From Leptospira wolbachii serovar Codice str. CDC (GTDB lineage Bacteria > Spirochaetota > Leptospiria > Leptospirales > Leptospiraceae): 64,000 nucleotides of DNA. This document shows, in pieces, positions 20,713 through 29,191 of the stretch. The DNA is taken from contig NZ_AOGZ02000016.1 of NCBI RefSeq assembly GCF_000332515.2, forward strand, positions 124,001 through 188,000, read 5' to 3'. Positions within the stretch are counted from its first letter, which is position 1. Each line of letters starts with the position of its first letter. The notes below the pieces were generated by a model. That model worked only from the letters and a program-made list of their open reading frames with translations. It did no database searches and was not told where the DNA came from. The position numbers and the translations under genes were made by a program.

Positions 20713-21522
20713 ATGAAATTTAAAGCCGCCGCAGTGCAAGTCACAAGTACAGCAAGAGTCTCAAATAACCTAACTAAGTGTAGGCAACTTGTGGAAGAGG
20801 CGGCCAGTGCTGGTGCCAAAGTCATAGGCCTTCCTGAAAACTTTTCCTTTATGGGAACAGAATCGGAGAAAAAAAATCTCCTCGGTCAAATCGAAGAGGA
20901 GACGACCGCTTTTCTAAAAGAGACAGCAAAAGACTTGAGGATCTACCTTTTGGGGGGAGGATTCCCGACCAAGGCTCCTACTGGTAAAGTATACAACACG
21001 GCTGTCATTACTGACCCAAGTGGAAAAGAAGTATTTCGTTATCATAAAGCCCACCTTTTCAACGCAGTTGTAGGTGATGGATTCAATTATAGTGAATCTA
21101 ATTCCACGGAAAGTGGAGGAAAGGTTCCCGATGTCATCCAAACAGAATACGGAAAAATCTCTTCGGCAATTTGTTACGACATTCGATTTCCAGAACTATT
21201 TCGCAGTCTTTCGGAGAAGGGTGTAGAGTTATGTTTTTTGCCGGCAGCCTTTACTGTCCCCACCGGAGAAGCGCATTGGCATGTATTACTTCGAGCTCGA
21301 GCGATCGAAAATTTTATGTATGTGTTAGCGCCGGGGCAAACGGGAATCCATGACCCGCATGGGAAACGCAAAACCTTTGGTCATTCTCTTATCATTTCCC
21401 CTTGGGGAGAAATTTTAGATGAAATAGACAATGAGGAAGGATTTGCCATTGCCGATATCGACTTACAAAAGTTAAGCGATATTAGAAATCAACTCCCGAG
21501 TTTGAACCATCGTCTGTTTTAA
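20713..21522 (+). CDS. Carbon-nitrogen hydrolase, Nit (deaminated glutathione amidase-like) family
   Basis: A 269-residue amidohydrolase with the Glu-Lys-Cys triad: Glu in LPENFSFMG (about 45), Lys in YHKAHLF (about 110) and Cys in ICYDIRFPELFR (about 155). These segments match the Nit1/NitFhit branch, which repairs deaminated glutathione or hydrolyses omega-amides; the exact substrate is inferred. The ATG at 20713 or the one at 20707 may be used; neither has a clear ribosome site. It is convergent with, and overlaps by 4 bp, the alpha/beta hydrolase downstream. Confidence 0.88.
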   Translation: MKFKAAAVQVTSTARVSNNLTKCRQLVEEAASAGAKVIGLPENFSFMGTESEKKNLLGQIEEETTAFLKETAKDLRIYLLGGGFPTKAPTGKVYNTAVITDPSGKEVFRYHKAHLFNAVVGDGFNYSESNSTESGGKVPDVIQTEYGKISSAICYDIRFPELFRSLSEKGVELCFLPAAFTVPTGEAHWHVLLRARAIENFMYVLAPGQTGIHDPHGKRKTFGHSLIISPWGEILDEIDNEEGFAIADIDLQKLSDIRNQLPSLNHRLF

Positions 21523-22412
21523 AAAAAAGATTTTTTTGTCGTTGAAGATTTTTTCATTAGGATAAAGTCTTTCATCACTTTTTCTGCTGCTTTTTGTTTT
21601 TCCATGTGTACAAAATGTCCACATTCAGAAAATAAAACTGCTTTTACATGAGGAGTGGTTCTTTCTAATTCCATTACGTCCTTTCCTGGGATGATGGGAT
21701 CTTCTTCTCCTCGCATGATGAGGGTGGGAACTCTATTTCCAAACACAATGGGCCGAATGTCAGTGCGATCTAACATCTCAAGAATCATAAGGATTTGTCT
21801 TGGATTCAAACATTCAAATTGTGGGTTATATTCTTTTAAGAATTGTTTGATTTCTTCTCTTGCATGGAAGGCTGCAGAGTCGTACACACCATAGGAAAAT
21901 CCAATTTGTAAGGCTTTTGGGAGAGATTTCCCCACTTTAAATCCAAAATCGAAAAAACTACCTAAGTTGGCACGAAGTCCGACCACTCCGATTTTTAAAA
22001 TCCCAGGAACTGGACCATGAACAAAAGGAGCAATGGAAATCACTTGTTTGATCCTTTGTGGGAATAGAGAAGCAATCGCAAGGACCGCCATCCCACCAGT
22101 AGAATGGCCAACGAGTGTGATGTCCTTTTCTCCCGCAGAGGCCCAAATTCCTTGTGCTTGTGTTTCTAAAAAGTCTTGGAGGGTTAAACCTTTTTTTTGA
22201 TCAAATATTTCTGCCGGATAATGACCGACTAAGTCGAGTTCAATGACATCTCCTAGTTCACGAAAAAAAGGAATGTTAAGACCCCAATACCCTGCCGCCG
22301 AACACCAACCACCAATGAGAACAATTGTCTCTTTGGACTTGGGATTGAGTGACTTATGTTTTACATAAGTGAGTCTATGATTTTTCCAGTTATAAATTTG
22401 TCTTTCTGACAT
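21519..22412 (-). CDS. Alpha/beta-fold hydrolase
   Basis: A 297-residue hydrolase with the nucleophile elbow VGHSTGGMA (Ser about 115), a likely acid in MRGEEDPIIPG (about 240) and His in SECGHFVHME (about 270), plus the oxyanion region LIGGWCSAAGYW. It has no signal peptide, so it acts in the cytoplasm. The substrate is unknown; family members act on esters, lactones or thioesters. It lies 9 bp downstream of alr on the same strand, suggesting an operon. The last residues are lysine- and serine-rich (MKKSSTTKKSFF). Confidence 0.85.
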   Translation of the reverse strand: MSERQIYNWKNHRLTYVKHKSLNPKSKETIVLIGGWCSAAGYWGLNIPFFRELGDVIELDLVGHYPAEIFDQKKGLTLQDFLETQAQGIWASAGEKDITLVGHSTGGMAVLAIASLFPQRIKQVISIAPFVHGPVPGILKIGVVGLRANLGSFFDFGFKVGKSLPKALQIGFSYGVYDSAAFHAREEIKQFLKEYNPQFECLNPRQILMILEMLDRTDIRPIVFGNRVPTLIMRGEEDPIIPGKDVMELERTTPHVKAVLFSECGHFVHMEKQKAAEKVMKDFILMKKSSTTKKSFF

Positions 22413-22421
22413 ATAAATCCT

Positions 22422-23552
22422 CTAGTCTTCTATGATGCGGGGAAAGGATCCTAGAATTTTTGTTACCACTTCATAATTGATAGTTCCCGTCCAAGTCGCA
22501 TGGTCATCTGCTGATATGGTTTCGTTTCCAGATTTTCCGATAATGACTACATCATCACCAATGGATGCATCTGGGATATGTGTGATATCGAGCATAGTCA
22601 TATTCATACAGATCCTTCCCAAAATTTTAGCACGTTCACCACGAACTAACATATATCCATTATTGGATAGTTTCCGATCCAGTCCCTCATAGTATCCGAC
22701 GGGAACAACTGCCAATTTCGTATCGTGAGTGGTCTTATATGTGGACCCATAACCAATAAAACTTCCTTGGTTTAGGTTTTGGATGTGTTGGATTTGTGTT
22801 TTCCACGTAAGTGCTGGTTTCAACATCCCTACATCTTTTTTCATAAGAGAGAGAGAAAGTTTGGTTTCTAGACTTGGCCAAAGTCCATAGAGAGAAATCC
22901 CCACACGAACCAAATCCATCCTTGCTTCCGAAAATAACATTGCAGAGGCAGAAGAAGCACAATGACAAATTAGGTCAATAAACCCGTGTTTGGCGAATGT
23001 ATCAATAGTATCTTGGAATCTTCCCAATTGTAACATAGAATAACTATGTTCTGTAAAATCTTCTGTACTCGCAAAGTGAGTGGCAATCCCAGAAAGAGGG
23101 AGTTTTTTCTCAAAAATTTCTTTGGCAAGGACTTCGGCACTATTTGTTGGAATTCCCAGTCTTGACATTCCTGTATCGACTTTTAAATGGATTTTGGGAG
23201 TGGGGGAAAGTTTGGCTAAGATTTCCATTTCTTCCACACGAGAGACCATCACCCAAAAATTTTCATCGGCGAGAGACTCCTTTCTCTCTTTTAAGTTGGG
23301 AATGCTCCCCATAATGAGAACTGTTGCTTTGGAAAAAACCTTGCGAATGGATAAGGCCTCTTCTAAAGAATTGACCCCCAAATAATCCGCACCAGCATCG
23401 AGGGCGATGGAAGCCGTGGCGAGGAGTCCATGCCCATAGGCATTGGATTTGATGATGGCAGTAAACTTGGTTTTGGGTCCAATGAGTTTGCGGAAAAGGG
23501 CGATATTGTGACTAAACGCCGACCGTGAGAGGTAAATCCGAGAAGAGAGCAC
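22422..23552 (-). CDS. alr: Alanine racemase
   Basis: A 376-residue PLP enzyme that makes D-alanine for peptidoglycan. The PLP lysine lies in AIIKSNAYGHG (about 34), the substrate loop VDTGMSRLGI follows near 147, and the catalytic tyrosine is in IGYGSTYKT (about 265). C-terminal GRICMNMTMLDIT completes the family pattern. Transcription runs towards the alpha/beta hydrolase. The start is 55 bp from the divergent aminotransferase gene. Leptospira has a thin peptidoglycan, consistent with a housekeeping role. Confidence 0.96.
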   Translation of the reverse strand: MLSSRIYLSRSAFSHNIALFRKLIGPKTKFTAIIKSNAYGHGLLATASIALDAGADYLGVNSLEEALSIRKVFSKATVLIMGSIPNLKERKESLADENFWVMVSRVEEMEILAKLSPTPKIHLKVDTGMSRLGIPTNSAEVLAKEIFEKKLPLSGIATHFASTEDFTEHSYSMLQLGRFQDTIDTFAKHGFIDLICHCASSASAMLFSEARMDLVRVGISLYGLWPSLETKLSLSLMKKDVGMLKPALTWKTQIQHIQNLNQGSFIGYGSTYKTTHDTKLAVVPVGYYEGLDRKLSNNGYMLVRGERAKILGRICMNMTMLDITHIPDASIGDDVVIIGKSGNETISADDHATWTGTINYEVVTKILGSFPRIIED

Positions 23553-23607
23553 GGTTCCATTTTTTTTTACTTTTCTCTTCTGTCGCTTCAGATATTTCTA
23601 TTTTTGA

Positions 23608-24810
23608 ATGCTTCCTAATCACTCTGAACTTCCCTCTTTTCCTCCCTTTGCAAACTGGAAAGGGATCTCCCAATACTTTCCTGTACAAGCTGATTCTGTT
23701 TGGTTGAACTATTGCGGAACCACACCTGTCTCCACTTATGCCATCGAGATGATGAATCTCTACTTTCAGGAATATGCCAAGTACGGTATCTTTGCTCCGA
23801 ACTTTGCCGAACCTGCGATCAAAGCCTCCATTCGTGGATATATTGCAGAAATTCTCGCTTGTGATCCTTCTGAGATAGGAATCGTACATAACACAAGTGA
23901 AGGAATCAATCTTTATTCCCATAGCATCCAGATTCCAAAAGGGAAACGGATTTTAGTTTTGGAGAACGAATACCCAAGTAATGTGTATCCTTGGGAACAT
24001 TGGAAAGAGAAGGGAGTCAGTTTAGAATTTATCCCCGTGGGAAAAACTCCCGAAGAATTTCTTTTCAATCTAAAACAGGAGTTAGAAAAAGGGAATGTAT
24101 ATATCCTTAGCCTATCACCTGTTCATTGGTGCACAGGTGTGGTTTTTGATCTGGAAGCCGTATCCCAACTTTGTGAGAACCATCACACCAAACTTGTGAT
24201 TGATGGAAGCCAAGCCGTAGGACATATTGCCCTCGATTTTGGAAAAATCAAAGTGGCTTTTTGTGCCTTTGCTGCTTGGAAGTGGTTACTCGGTCCCTTA
24301 GGACTTGGGGTTGTTTATTTATCCAAAGAAGAATCCAAAGGATTTAAGCTTATTTTCAAAGGCCAAGCGAGTGTGGTCAACGATTCCAGTTATTTTCCTT
24401 ATAGAGATGAATGGAAACCAGCCGCCGACCAATTTGAACAAAGTACCATCAATTTCAATGATTGGATTTATTTTTATGCATCCCTTCGGATGTTGTCGAC
24501 ACTTGGATTTTCTCGAGTGAGAGATCGTATCTATGAAGTTGCGGATCTTTTTAAAAAAGCTCTCCATGAACTTGGATTTTCTTTGGAATCGGATGCTTTT
24601 CCCACTATTAAAACAGGGATTCTTGCCATCACGGGTCATAAAGATCCCTCCAAATTCCAACCAGAAGCCATCCAATCTTTCTTAAAACAAAAAGGGATCA
24701 CAACTGCTGTGCGGTTGGGTAGGCTCCGAATGGCACCTCATATTGCGATTGAAGAAGAACATGTAGTCCGAGTGAGAGATGCCCTAAAAGAATACTTGAG
24801 CTTAAGTTAA
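23608..24810 (+). CDS. Class V aminotransferase (SufS/isopenicillin N epimerase-like)
   Basis: A 400-residue PLP-dependent protein. The segment LNYCGTTPVSTYAIEMM is the substrate-side start of the fold, VIDGSQAVGHIALDF holds the PLP-binding Asp and the Ser/His contacts, and AFAAWKWLLGPLGLGVVYL holds the Schiff-base lysine. The cysteine loop needed for desulfurase activity in SufS is not evident; near the C-terminus it has GITTAVRLGRLRMAPHIAI. It is therefore more likely an aminotransferase/lyase of unknown substrate than a cysteine desulfurase. The gene is followed after 22 bp by a BASS transporter. Confidence 0.85.
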   Translation: MLPNHSELPSFPPFANWKGISQYFPVQADSVWLNYCGTTPVSTYAIEMMNLYFQEYAKYGIFAPNFAEPAIKASIRGYIAEILACDPSEIGIVHNTSEGINLYSHSIQIPKGKRILVLENEYPSNVYPWEHWKEKGVSLEFIPVGKTPEEFLFNLKQELEKGNVYILSLSPVHWCTGVVFDLEAVSQLCENHHTKLVIDGSQAVGHIALDFGKIKVAFCAFAAWKWLLGPLGLGVVYLSKEESKGFKLIFKGQASVVNDSSYFPYRDEWKPAADQFEQSTINFNDWIYFYASLRMLSTLGFSRVRDRIYEVADLFKKALHELGFSLESDAFPTIKTGILAITGHKDPSKFQPEAIQSFLKQKGITTAVRLGRLRMAPHIAIEEEHVVRVRDALKEYLSLS

Positions 24811-24832
24811 GCGAAGAGTTTATCCATCCAAT

Positions 24833-25777
24833 ATGTTCACAAAAATTTCTAAACAAATCGTGAATGCCTTCCCTTTGGTTTTACTTCTTATCTCAGGGAT
24901 TGGATTTATATATCCAGAAAAGATCATTTGGTTTCAAGGTTCTTGGATCACGTATAGCCTCGGTGCTATTATGCTTGGGATGGGACTGACACTTGAGGCA
25001 GAGGACTTCGTTCGTATTTTAAAACAGCCAAAACCTATTTTGATTGGAACGGTTTTACAATATACTATCATGCCAGTTCTTGGTTATACGTTAGGTTATG
25101 TATTCCAATTGCCAGAACCCTATGCAGTGGGACTTATCCTTGTGTCTTGTTGTCCTGGGGGAACTGCCTCCAATGTCATTACCTTCTTATCGAAAGCCGA
25201 TGTTCCTTTGAGTGTGACTTTAACTTCTGTCTCTACCATCCTTGGAATCCTTATGACACCTTTTCTTGTGGCCCTTCTCATTGGCAGTCGGTTGGAGATC
25301 GATCGTTTGGGTCTTGTGATCACTACCTTCCAAGTGATCTTAGTTCCTGTGGCTCTTGGTTTGTTTTTAAAGTCACTCTTCCCGAAACTCACAAAAGAGA
25401 TTCAGGATTTCTTTCCGGTTCTCTCTGTTTTACTCATTGCGATGATTGTGGCTTCTATCATTGCGAGTGGAAAAGAAACCATCCTCCAATCGGACTTTCG
25501 CATTTTTTTTGCGGTGATTCTTTTGCATCTAGGCGGGTTTGGACTGGGAGGGATCTTTAGCTTTTATCTCACCAAAAATCCCAAAACGGCAAAAACCATT
25601 TCGATTGAAGTGGGGATGCAAAATTCCGGGCTCGGGGCGGTTTTGGCTCGGACCCACTTTCTAGATCCGAGCACCGCCATTCCTAGTGCTTTATCGAGTT
25701 TGACTCATTCGCTCTTGGGAAGTTTATTTGCGACCTATTTCAGAAAGGAACCGAAAAAACCCGCTATTGTCGATTGA
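24833..25777 (+). CDS. Bile acid:sodium symporter (BASS/SBF) family transporter
   Basis: A 314-residue inner-membrane protein with nine or ten predicted helices. The segment VSCCPGGTASNVITFLSKADVPLSVTLT is the family sodium/substrate-binding signature, and EVGMQNSGLGAVLA is the second conserved cross-over motif. Bacterial members import organic acids such as pantoate or steroid-like anions using sodium; the substrate here is unknown. The short gap to the aminotransferase upstream suggests a shared transcript, perhaps transporting a substrate of that enzyme. Confidence 0.93.
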   Translation: MFTKISKQIVNAFPLVLLLISGIGFIYPEKIIWFQGSWITYSLGAIMLGMGLTLEAEDFVRILKQPKPILIGTVLQYTIMPVLGYTLGYVFQLPEPYAVGLILVSCCPGGTASNVITFLSKADVPLSVTLTSVSTILGILMTPFLVALLIGSRLEIDRLGLVITTFQVILVPVALGLFLKSLFPKLTKEIQDFFPVLSVLLIAMIVASIIASGKETILQSDFRIFFAVILLHLGGFGLGGIFSFYLTKNPKTAKTISIEVGMQNSGLGAVLARTHFLDPSTAIPSALSSLTHSLLGSLFATYFRKEPKKPAIVD

Positions 25778-25811
25778 CTATATATGGGGTCGGTACGTCA
25801 TGGCATAAATT

Positions 25812-25973
25812 ATGAGAGAAATCATAAAACTAACCTGTGTCCCATGTGCGATACCTGGGCGGTCAAATTACTTCCAGACTAAAAATAAGAAGACTAAGTC
25901 GGAAAAACTTGTGACTAAAAAATATTGCAAATTTTGCAAATCACATACTGATCACAAGGAATCCAAAGTCTAA
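25812..25973 (+). CDS. rpmG: 50S ribosomal protein L33
   Basis: A 53-residue protein of the large subunit. It reads MREIIKLTCVPC at the start and ends KYCKFCKSHTDHKESKV, the L33 signature with a KNKK core. CxxC pairs at residues 9/12 and 39/42 make it the zinc-binding form. It overlaps nothing and is followed after 8 bp by the DksA-like gene, so both are probably cotranscribed. This differs from the common rpmG-secE-nusG context. Confidence 0.95.
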   Translation: MREIIKLTCVPCAIPGRSNYFQTKNKKTKSEKLVTKKYCKFCKSHTDHKESKV

Positions 25974-25981
25974 GGGATAAG

Positions 25982-26440
25982 ATGCCGAAACCAGCTGCAA
26001 AATCTTCAGAGAAGGGAGTCGACAAAAAGTTCATCGAAGAGGTGCGTGAGCTCCTCCAAGAGAAAAAAGAGTCGCTTCTCATCAAACTCAACCAATGGGA
26101 AGACACCAGTTCTCCTTCTGGATTGAAGGAGATGGGGGATATTGCGGACATCGCATCCGAACTCAATTCAGAGGCCTTAACTTCTGTTTTGACTGAAAAC
26201 GAAATTGAAACTCTACGTGAGATCGAACTTGCGTTAGAAAAGATTGAAAACGGAACCTATGGGATCTGCGAAGGAACGAAGAAAAAAATTCCTATTGCAA
26301 GGCTCAAGGCGCTCCCGTGGACAAGATTTACTGTAGAATTTGCAGAACAAATGGCGAAAAGCCGAAACCGTGCTGGTTACCGCATGGATTCTTTGTCTGC
26401 TTATCCTGCGACCGGAATGGATGTGGATTCTCTAGATTAA
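25982..26440 (+). CDS. DksA/TraR-like protein lacking the zinc-finger cysteines
   Basis: A 152-residue protein with a long N-terminal coiled coil (about 17-95; at its tip MGDIADIASE, equivalent to the DksA acidic loop) and a C-terminal globular segment GTYGICEGTKKKIPIARLKALPWTRFTVEFAEQ. In classical DksA this region is CxxCGxxIxxxRLxAxPxxxxCxxC; here only the first cysteine remains. It may bind RNA polymerase and modulate ribosomal promoters without zinc, as cysteine-free paralogues do. The strong site AGGGA precedes the ATG, and it sits directly behind rpmG. Confidence 0.85.
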   Translation: MPKPAAKSSEKGVDKKFIEEVRELLQEKKESLLIKLNQWEDTSSPSGLKEMGDIADIASELNSEALTSVLTENEIETLREIELALEKIENGTYGICEGTKKKIPIARLKALPWTRFTVEFAEQMAKSRNRAGYRMDSLSAYPATGMDVDSLD

Positions 26441-26461
26441 GAGAATCCTTTATTCTTTTTC
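26425..26461 (+). terminator. Terminator of the rpmG/DksA-like operon
   Basis: Perfect 8-bp stem GGATTCTC/GAGAATCC, with the TAA stop codon in the 8-base loop, followed by TTTATTCTTTTTC. Confidence 0.8.
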
Positions 26462-26540
26462 TTTAAACCCACCCCGAATTCTCCCAATTCTTTTAAATTT
26501 ACAATTGATTCGCCACGCCACGCTCTAAACTCTTTCTATC

Positions 26541-28619
26541 GTGAGTTTTCTAGGTCGCCTGCGTTCTTTACCTATTTCAGATATCCTTTTCTTTTTCTTA
26601 TGTACTTTCTCCGTTTGGAACCTCCATCGGTATGTGGAGCCAGTACCGGCTCAATCCTTCTATCCATCCTTTTTTCTGCAATTTGCCTTTGGATTTTTTC
26701 CTCAATTCTATCAGAGGAAGTGGGGACGGATATTCACTGGCCTTGGGGTTTTCATTTTCCTTCGGCTTCCCTATATGTCGGGACTGCCCATGGTGGGTTC
26801 TTACCAGCTTGTGGGATTGTTTCTTGGCGCCATCCTTGGGATTTGGTGCCGGGAGGTCATCCTTGTCCTTCTAGGTAGGAATGAAACCTCTCTTCCCAAA
26901 CAATCCGAACAAATCCTCACCGATTGGATGATCCGTAACCCCACAGGGAAATCCATCCTGCCGATTTGGTATTCTACCTACTTTGGTTTTGTTCTTTTTC
27001 TTTTTATTTTGACTGTACTCTGTCTTTTCCAATACCAAGGACTTGGGTTGGTTACAGGCCTTGGTATCCAGGAGTACTTGTACTTTCCCTCTCTTTCTTC
27101 CAGAGAAGCCATGGGCCTTTCTTGTAAGATTCTCGTTCCTATTTCCTTTGTGGTGTTGTATTTGTTTTCTGAAGAAAGGTCTATGCCTACACCGTCTAAG
27201 GATAGTTTGTCGGAGCAGATTCGGTTCGGAATTTTTTTAGGACTTGGAATCAATCTACTAATGATGACGATCCAATCCCTTTGGAGTTTGGATTTTTTTT
27301 CCGAAGGGACTTTAGAAAGTGTAAGTGCAGGCCGGACCACGGGACTTCTGCAAGACTCAGGTTCTGCTTCTTGGGTCTTACCCGTCCTTTCATTACTCTG
27401 GATTACGAAACTGATCACCAACTGGCGTAAGTCCAAAGAAAGATTAAGTTTGGCGCTCGCGATTGTTTCTTTTCTATTTGTGACTTGGCTTGGATTGAAA
27501 CAAGGGAAAGCATTTTGGGTGGTATGGACCATCTCTAATGCTATCGGAATAATTCATCTAACAACCGATTTGTGGATCATTTCTATCACAAAAAAAAGAA
27601 TCATACGAGTCGCATTGTATTTTTTCATTCCAGTCCTTGGATTTCTCACTTTGTATGGACTTAGTTTTTTACAAAAGGACCTGGCCCTAGTTGAGTTATC
27701 CAAAAGAACCATGACTGCCTTTCCGGTTTGGAAATCAGACCCATATTTAGCTCTCAAACGAATGGATTTGGTTCGAGCAGAACTACTGACCATCTGCGTG
27801 GAAGGAATCAAAAACAATCTATGGCTCGGAAATGGAATTGGATCTTTCCCACTTGCTATGCTCGATCCTTTCCGCATTGGAACTAAAACATCTAGCATAC
27901 TGATCGACTTCCCACCTAACTTTTATCTTTGGTTGGTACATGACTTAGGGATTCTTGGTGCAGTTGTCTTTTTGTTCTATATCGGAGTATTTTTGTGGGA
28001 GAGGGGTCTTTGGAAACAGGCATCACTACTCCTGATTCCCCTTTTTTTTGGAGTTCAGTTCCAAAACTCGGATGGGGCTTTTCTTTGTTTTTATCTAATC
28101 CTTCTCGGGGAAAAAGGGACTGGATACTCTCAGTCTTTTGATAAATTCAGAAAGACAATTTGGTTTTCCCCCTTACTCCTCATCCTTTCTGTCGGCCTTC
28201 CTTTGAACTATGCACTTTTTTATTCGCAAAGGTTTTGGGATTCTGGAATTGGATCTGAGTTTCGGAAAAACCAACTAAAAGAATACCAAACGGCAGCTAC
28301 TCTTCCTCCAGGATCACCTAACTATGAATACGAATTTCACGGGAAGGTTTGGGAATGGAAACTTTCGGAATTTGGTTCTGCTAGGACAGGTCGAATCTTT
28401 TTAGAAACCACAAATAAAAGCCCTTTAGTAGAAGTATTATTTTTGAATTCTGATCGAACGACCATAAAACAAGAGTTATTTTCTGAAGTTCGACAAGGAT
28501 ATGTTTGGTCTGGAGAATGTCCCAAGGGGGCATCTTATATTCGACTTAAGTCTAGATCCAAATTGGAATTTCGATTGCCCAGGTCTGGGTTTGATGGAAA
28601 CAACCGAATCCAATTTTAG
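26541..28619 (+). CDS. O-antigen ligase/polymerase-like membrane protein
   Basis: A 692-residue multi-spanning protein (about 12 predicted helices up to residue 560). The long loop ending NNLWLGNGIGSFPLAM plus HDLGILGAVVFLFYIG resembles the periplasmic loop and following helix of WaaL/Wzy proteins, which join or polymerise O-polysaccharide on lipid carriers. After the helices, about 120 residues (580-692) form a soluble C-terminal domain whose beta-rich pattern is not recognised. The start is GTG at 26541 (VSFLGRL); no ribosome site is obvious. The LPS role is inferred from topology and two short motifs only. Confidence 0.7.
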   Translation: MSFLGRLRSLPISDILFFFLCTFSVWNLHRYVEPVPAQSFYPSFFLQFAFGFFPQFYQRKWGRIFTGLGVFIFLRLPYMSGLPMVGSYQLVGLFLGAILGIWCREVILVLLGRNETSLPKQSEQILTDWMIRNPTGKSILPIWYSTYFGFVLFLFILTVLCLFQYQGLGLVTGLGIQEYLYFPSLSSREAMGLSCKILVPISFVVLYLFSEERSMPTPSKDSLSEQIRFGIFLGLGINLLMMTIQSLWSLDFFSEGTLESVSAGRTTGLLQDSGSASWVLPVLSLLWITKLITNWRKSKERLSLALAIVSFLFVTWLGLKQGKAFWVVWTISNAIGIIHLTTDLWIISITKKRIIRVALYFFIPVLGFLTLYGLSFLQKDLALVELSKRTMTAFPVWKSDPYLALKRMDLVRAELLTICVEGIKNNLWLGNGIGSFPLAMLDPFRIGTKTSSILIDFPPNFYLWLVHDLGILGAVVFLFYIGVFLWERGLWKQASLLLIPLFFGVQFQNSDGAFLCFYLILLGEKGTGYSQSFDKFRKTIWFSPLLLILSVGLPLNYALFYSQRFWDSGIGSEFRKNQLKEYQTAATLPPGSPNYEYEFHGKVWEWKLSEFGSARTGRIFLETTNKSPLVEVLFLNSDRTTIKQELFSEVRQGYVWSGECPKGASYIRLKSRSKLEFRLPRSGFDGNNRIQF

Positions 28620-28623
28620 AGTT

Positions 28624-29124
28624 CTATACCAACCTTCGAATGTATAAATCCTTTGTAATTTTGGCGACGGTTTTACCATCTTCGCCGACCACTTCGGTTT
28701 CATAAGTTCGAATGGTTTTTTTCTCTTTTTTTAATAGTTCTTTTAAGTCTTCAAATTCGCTATCTGGGATATGGAAGGTAGCAGTGACCGTACCTTCTCC
28801 GGGTTTGACAAAATCAATTTTTGCCCCTTTGTCCCAAACCATATAATCTTTTCCCAAATTCATCATCAGTAAAAACATAAAAAAAGGATCACACATAGAA
28901 TAAAGGGATCCTCCGAAATGTGTTCCTACATAGTTCGTATTAGATAGTATGAGTGGCATAGTAACCACCATGGTGTTTTGATCCACAAGTTTTGGCAGGA
29001 TGTTGGCACCTTCATAGGGTTTAAACATACGAAAGGCTTGTTCGAACCCATACGTTTGTTCTAAAAAATTCCATAAGGGGTTTACTCTGTATTCCAGAAG
29101 AATATCTCTGTGTCTCATAAACAC
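28624..29124 (-). CDS. Hotdog-fold thioesterase-like protein (DUF4442 type)
   Basis: A 166-residue protein with the central segment THFGGSLYSMCDPFFMFLLM and the strand-rich C-terminus expected of the PaaI/DUF4442 hotdog family, which often hydrolyses acyl-CoA thioesters. The usual acidic catalytic residue may be the Asp in MCDPFF. M1 or M3 (MRHRD) could be the start. It is convergent with the O-antigen ligase-like gene, 4 bp between stops. No substrate can be read from the sequence. Confidence 0.75.
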   Translation of the reverse strand: MFMRHRDILLEYRVNPLWNFLEQTYGFEQAFRMFKPYEGANILPKLVDQNTMVVTMPLILSNTNYVGTHFGGSLYSMCDPFFMFLLMMNLGKDYMVWDKGAKIDFVKPGEGTVTATFHIPDSEFEDLKELLKKEKKTIRTYETEVVGEDGKTVAKITKDLYIRRLV

Positions 29125-29191
29125 AAGAATTTAAAGTATAGAATGATCGGTCTACTATTTCTTGTAAGTGAAAATAGAGAAATCATAAAAA

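Noticed and set aside
23608..24810. Cysteine desulfurase (SufS) function for the class V aminotransferase
   Set aside because: The active-site cysteine loop is not visible and no suf genes are nearby, so only the broader family is assigned.
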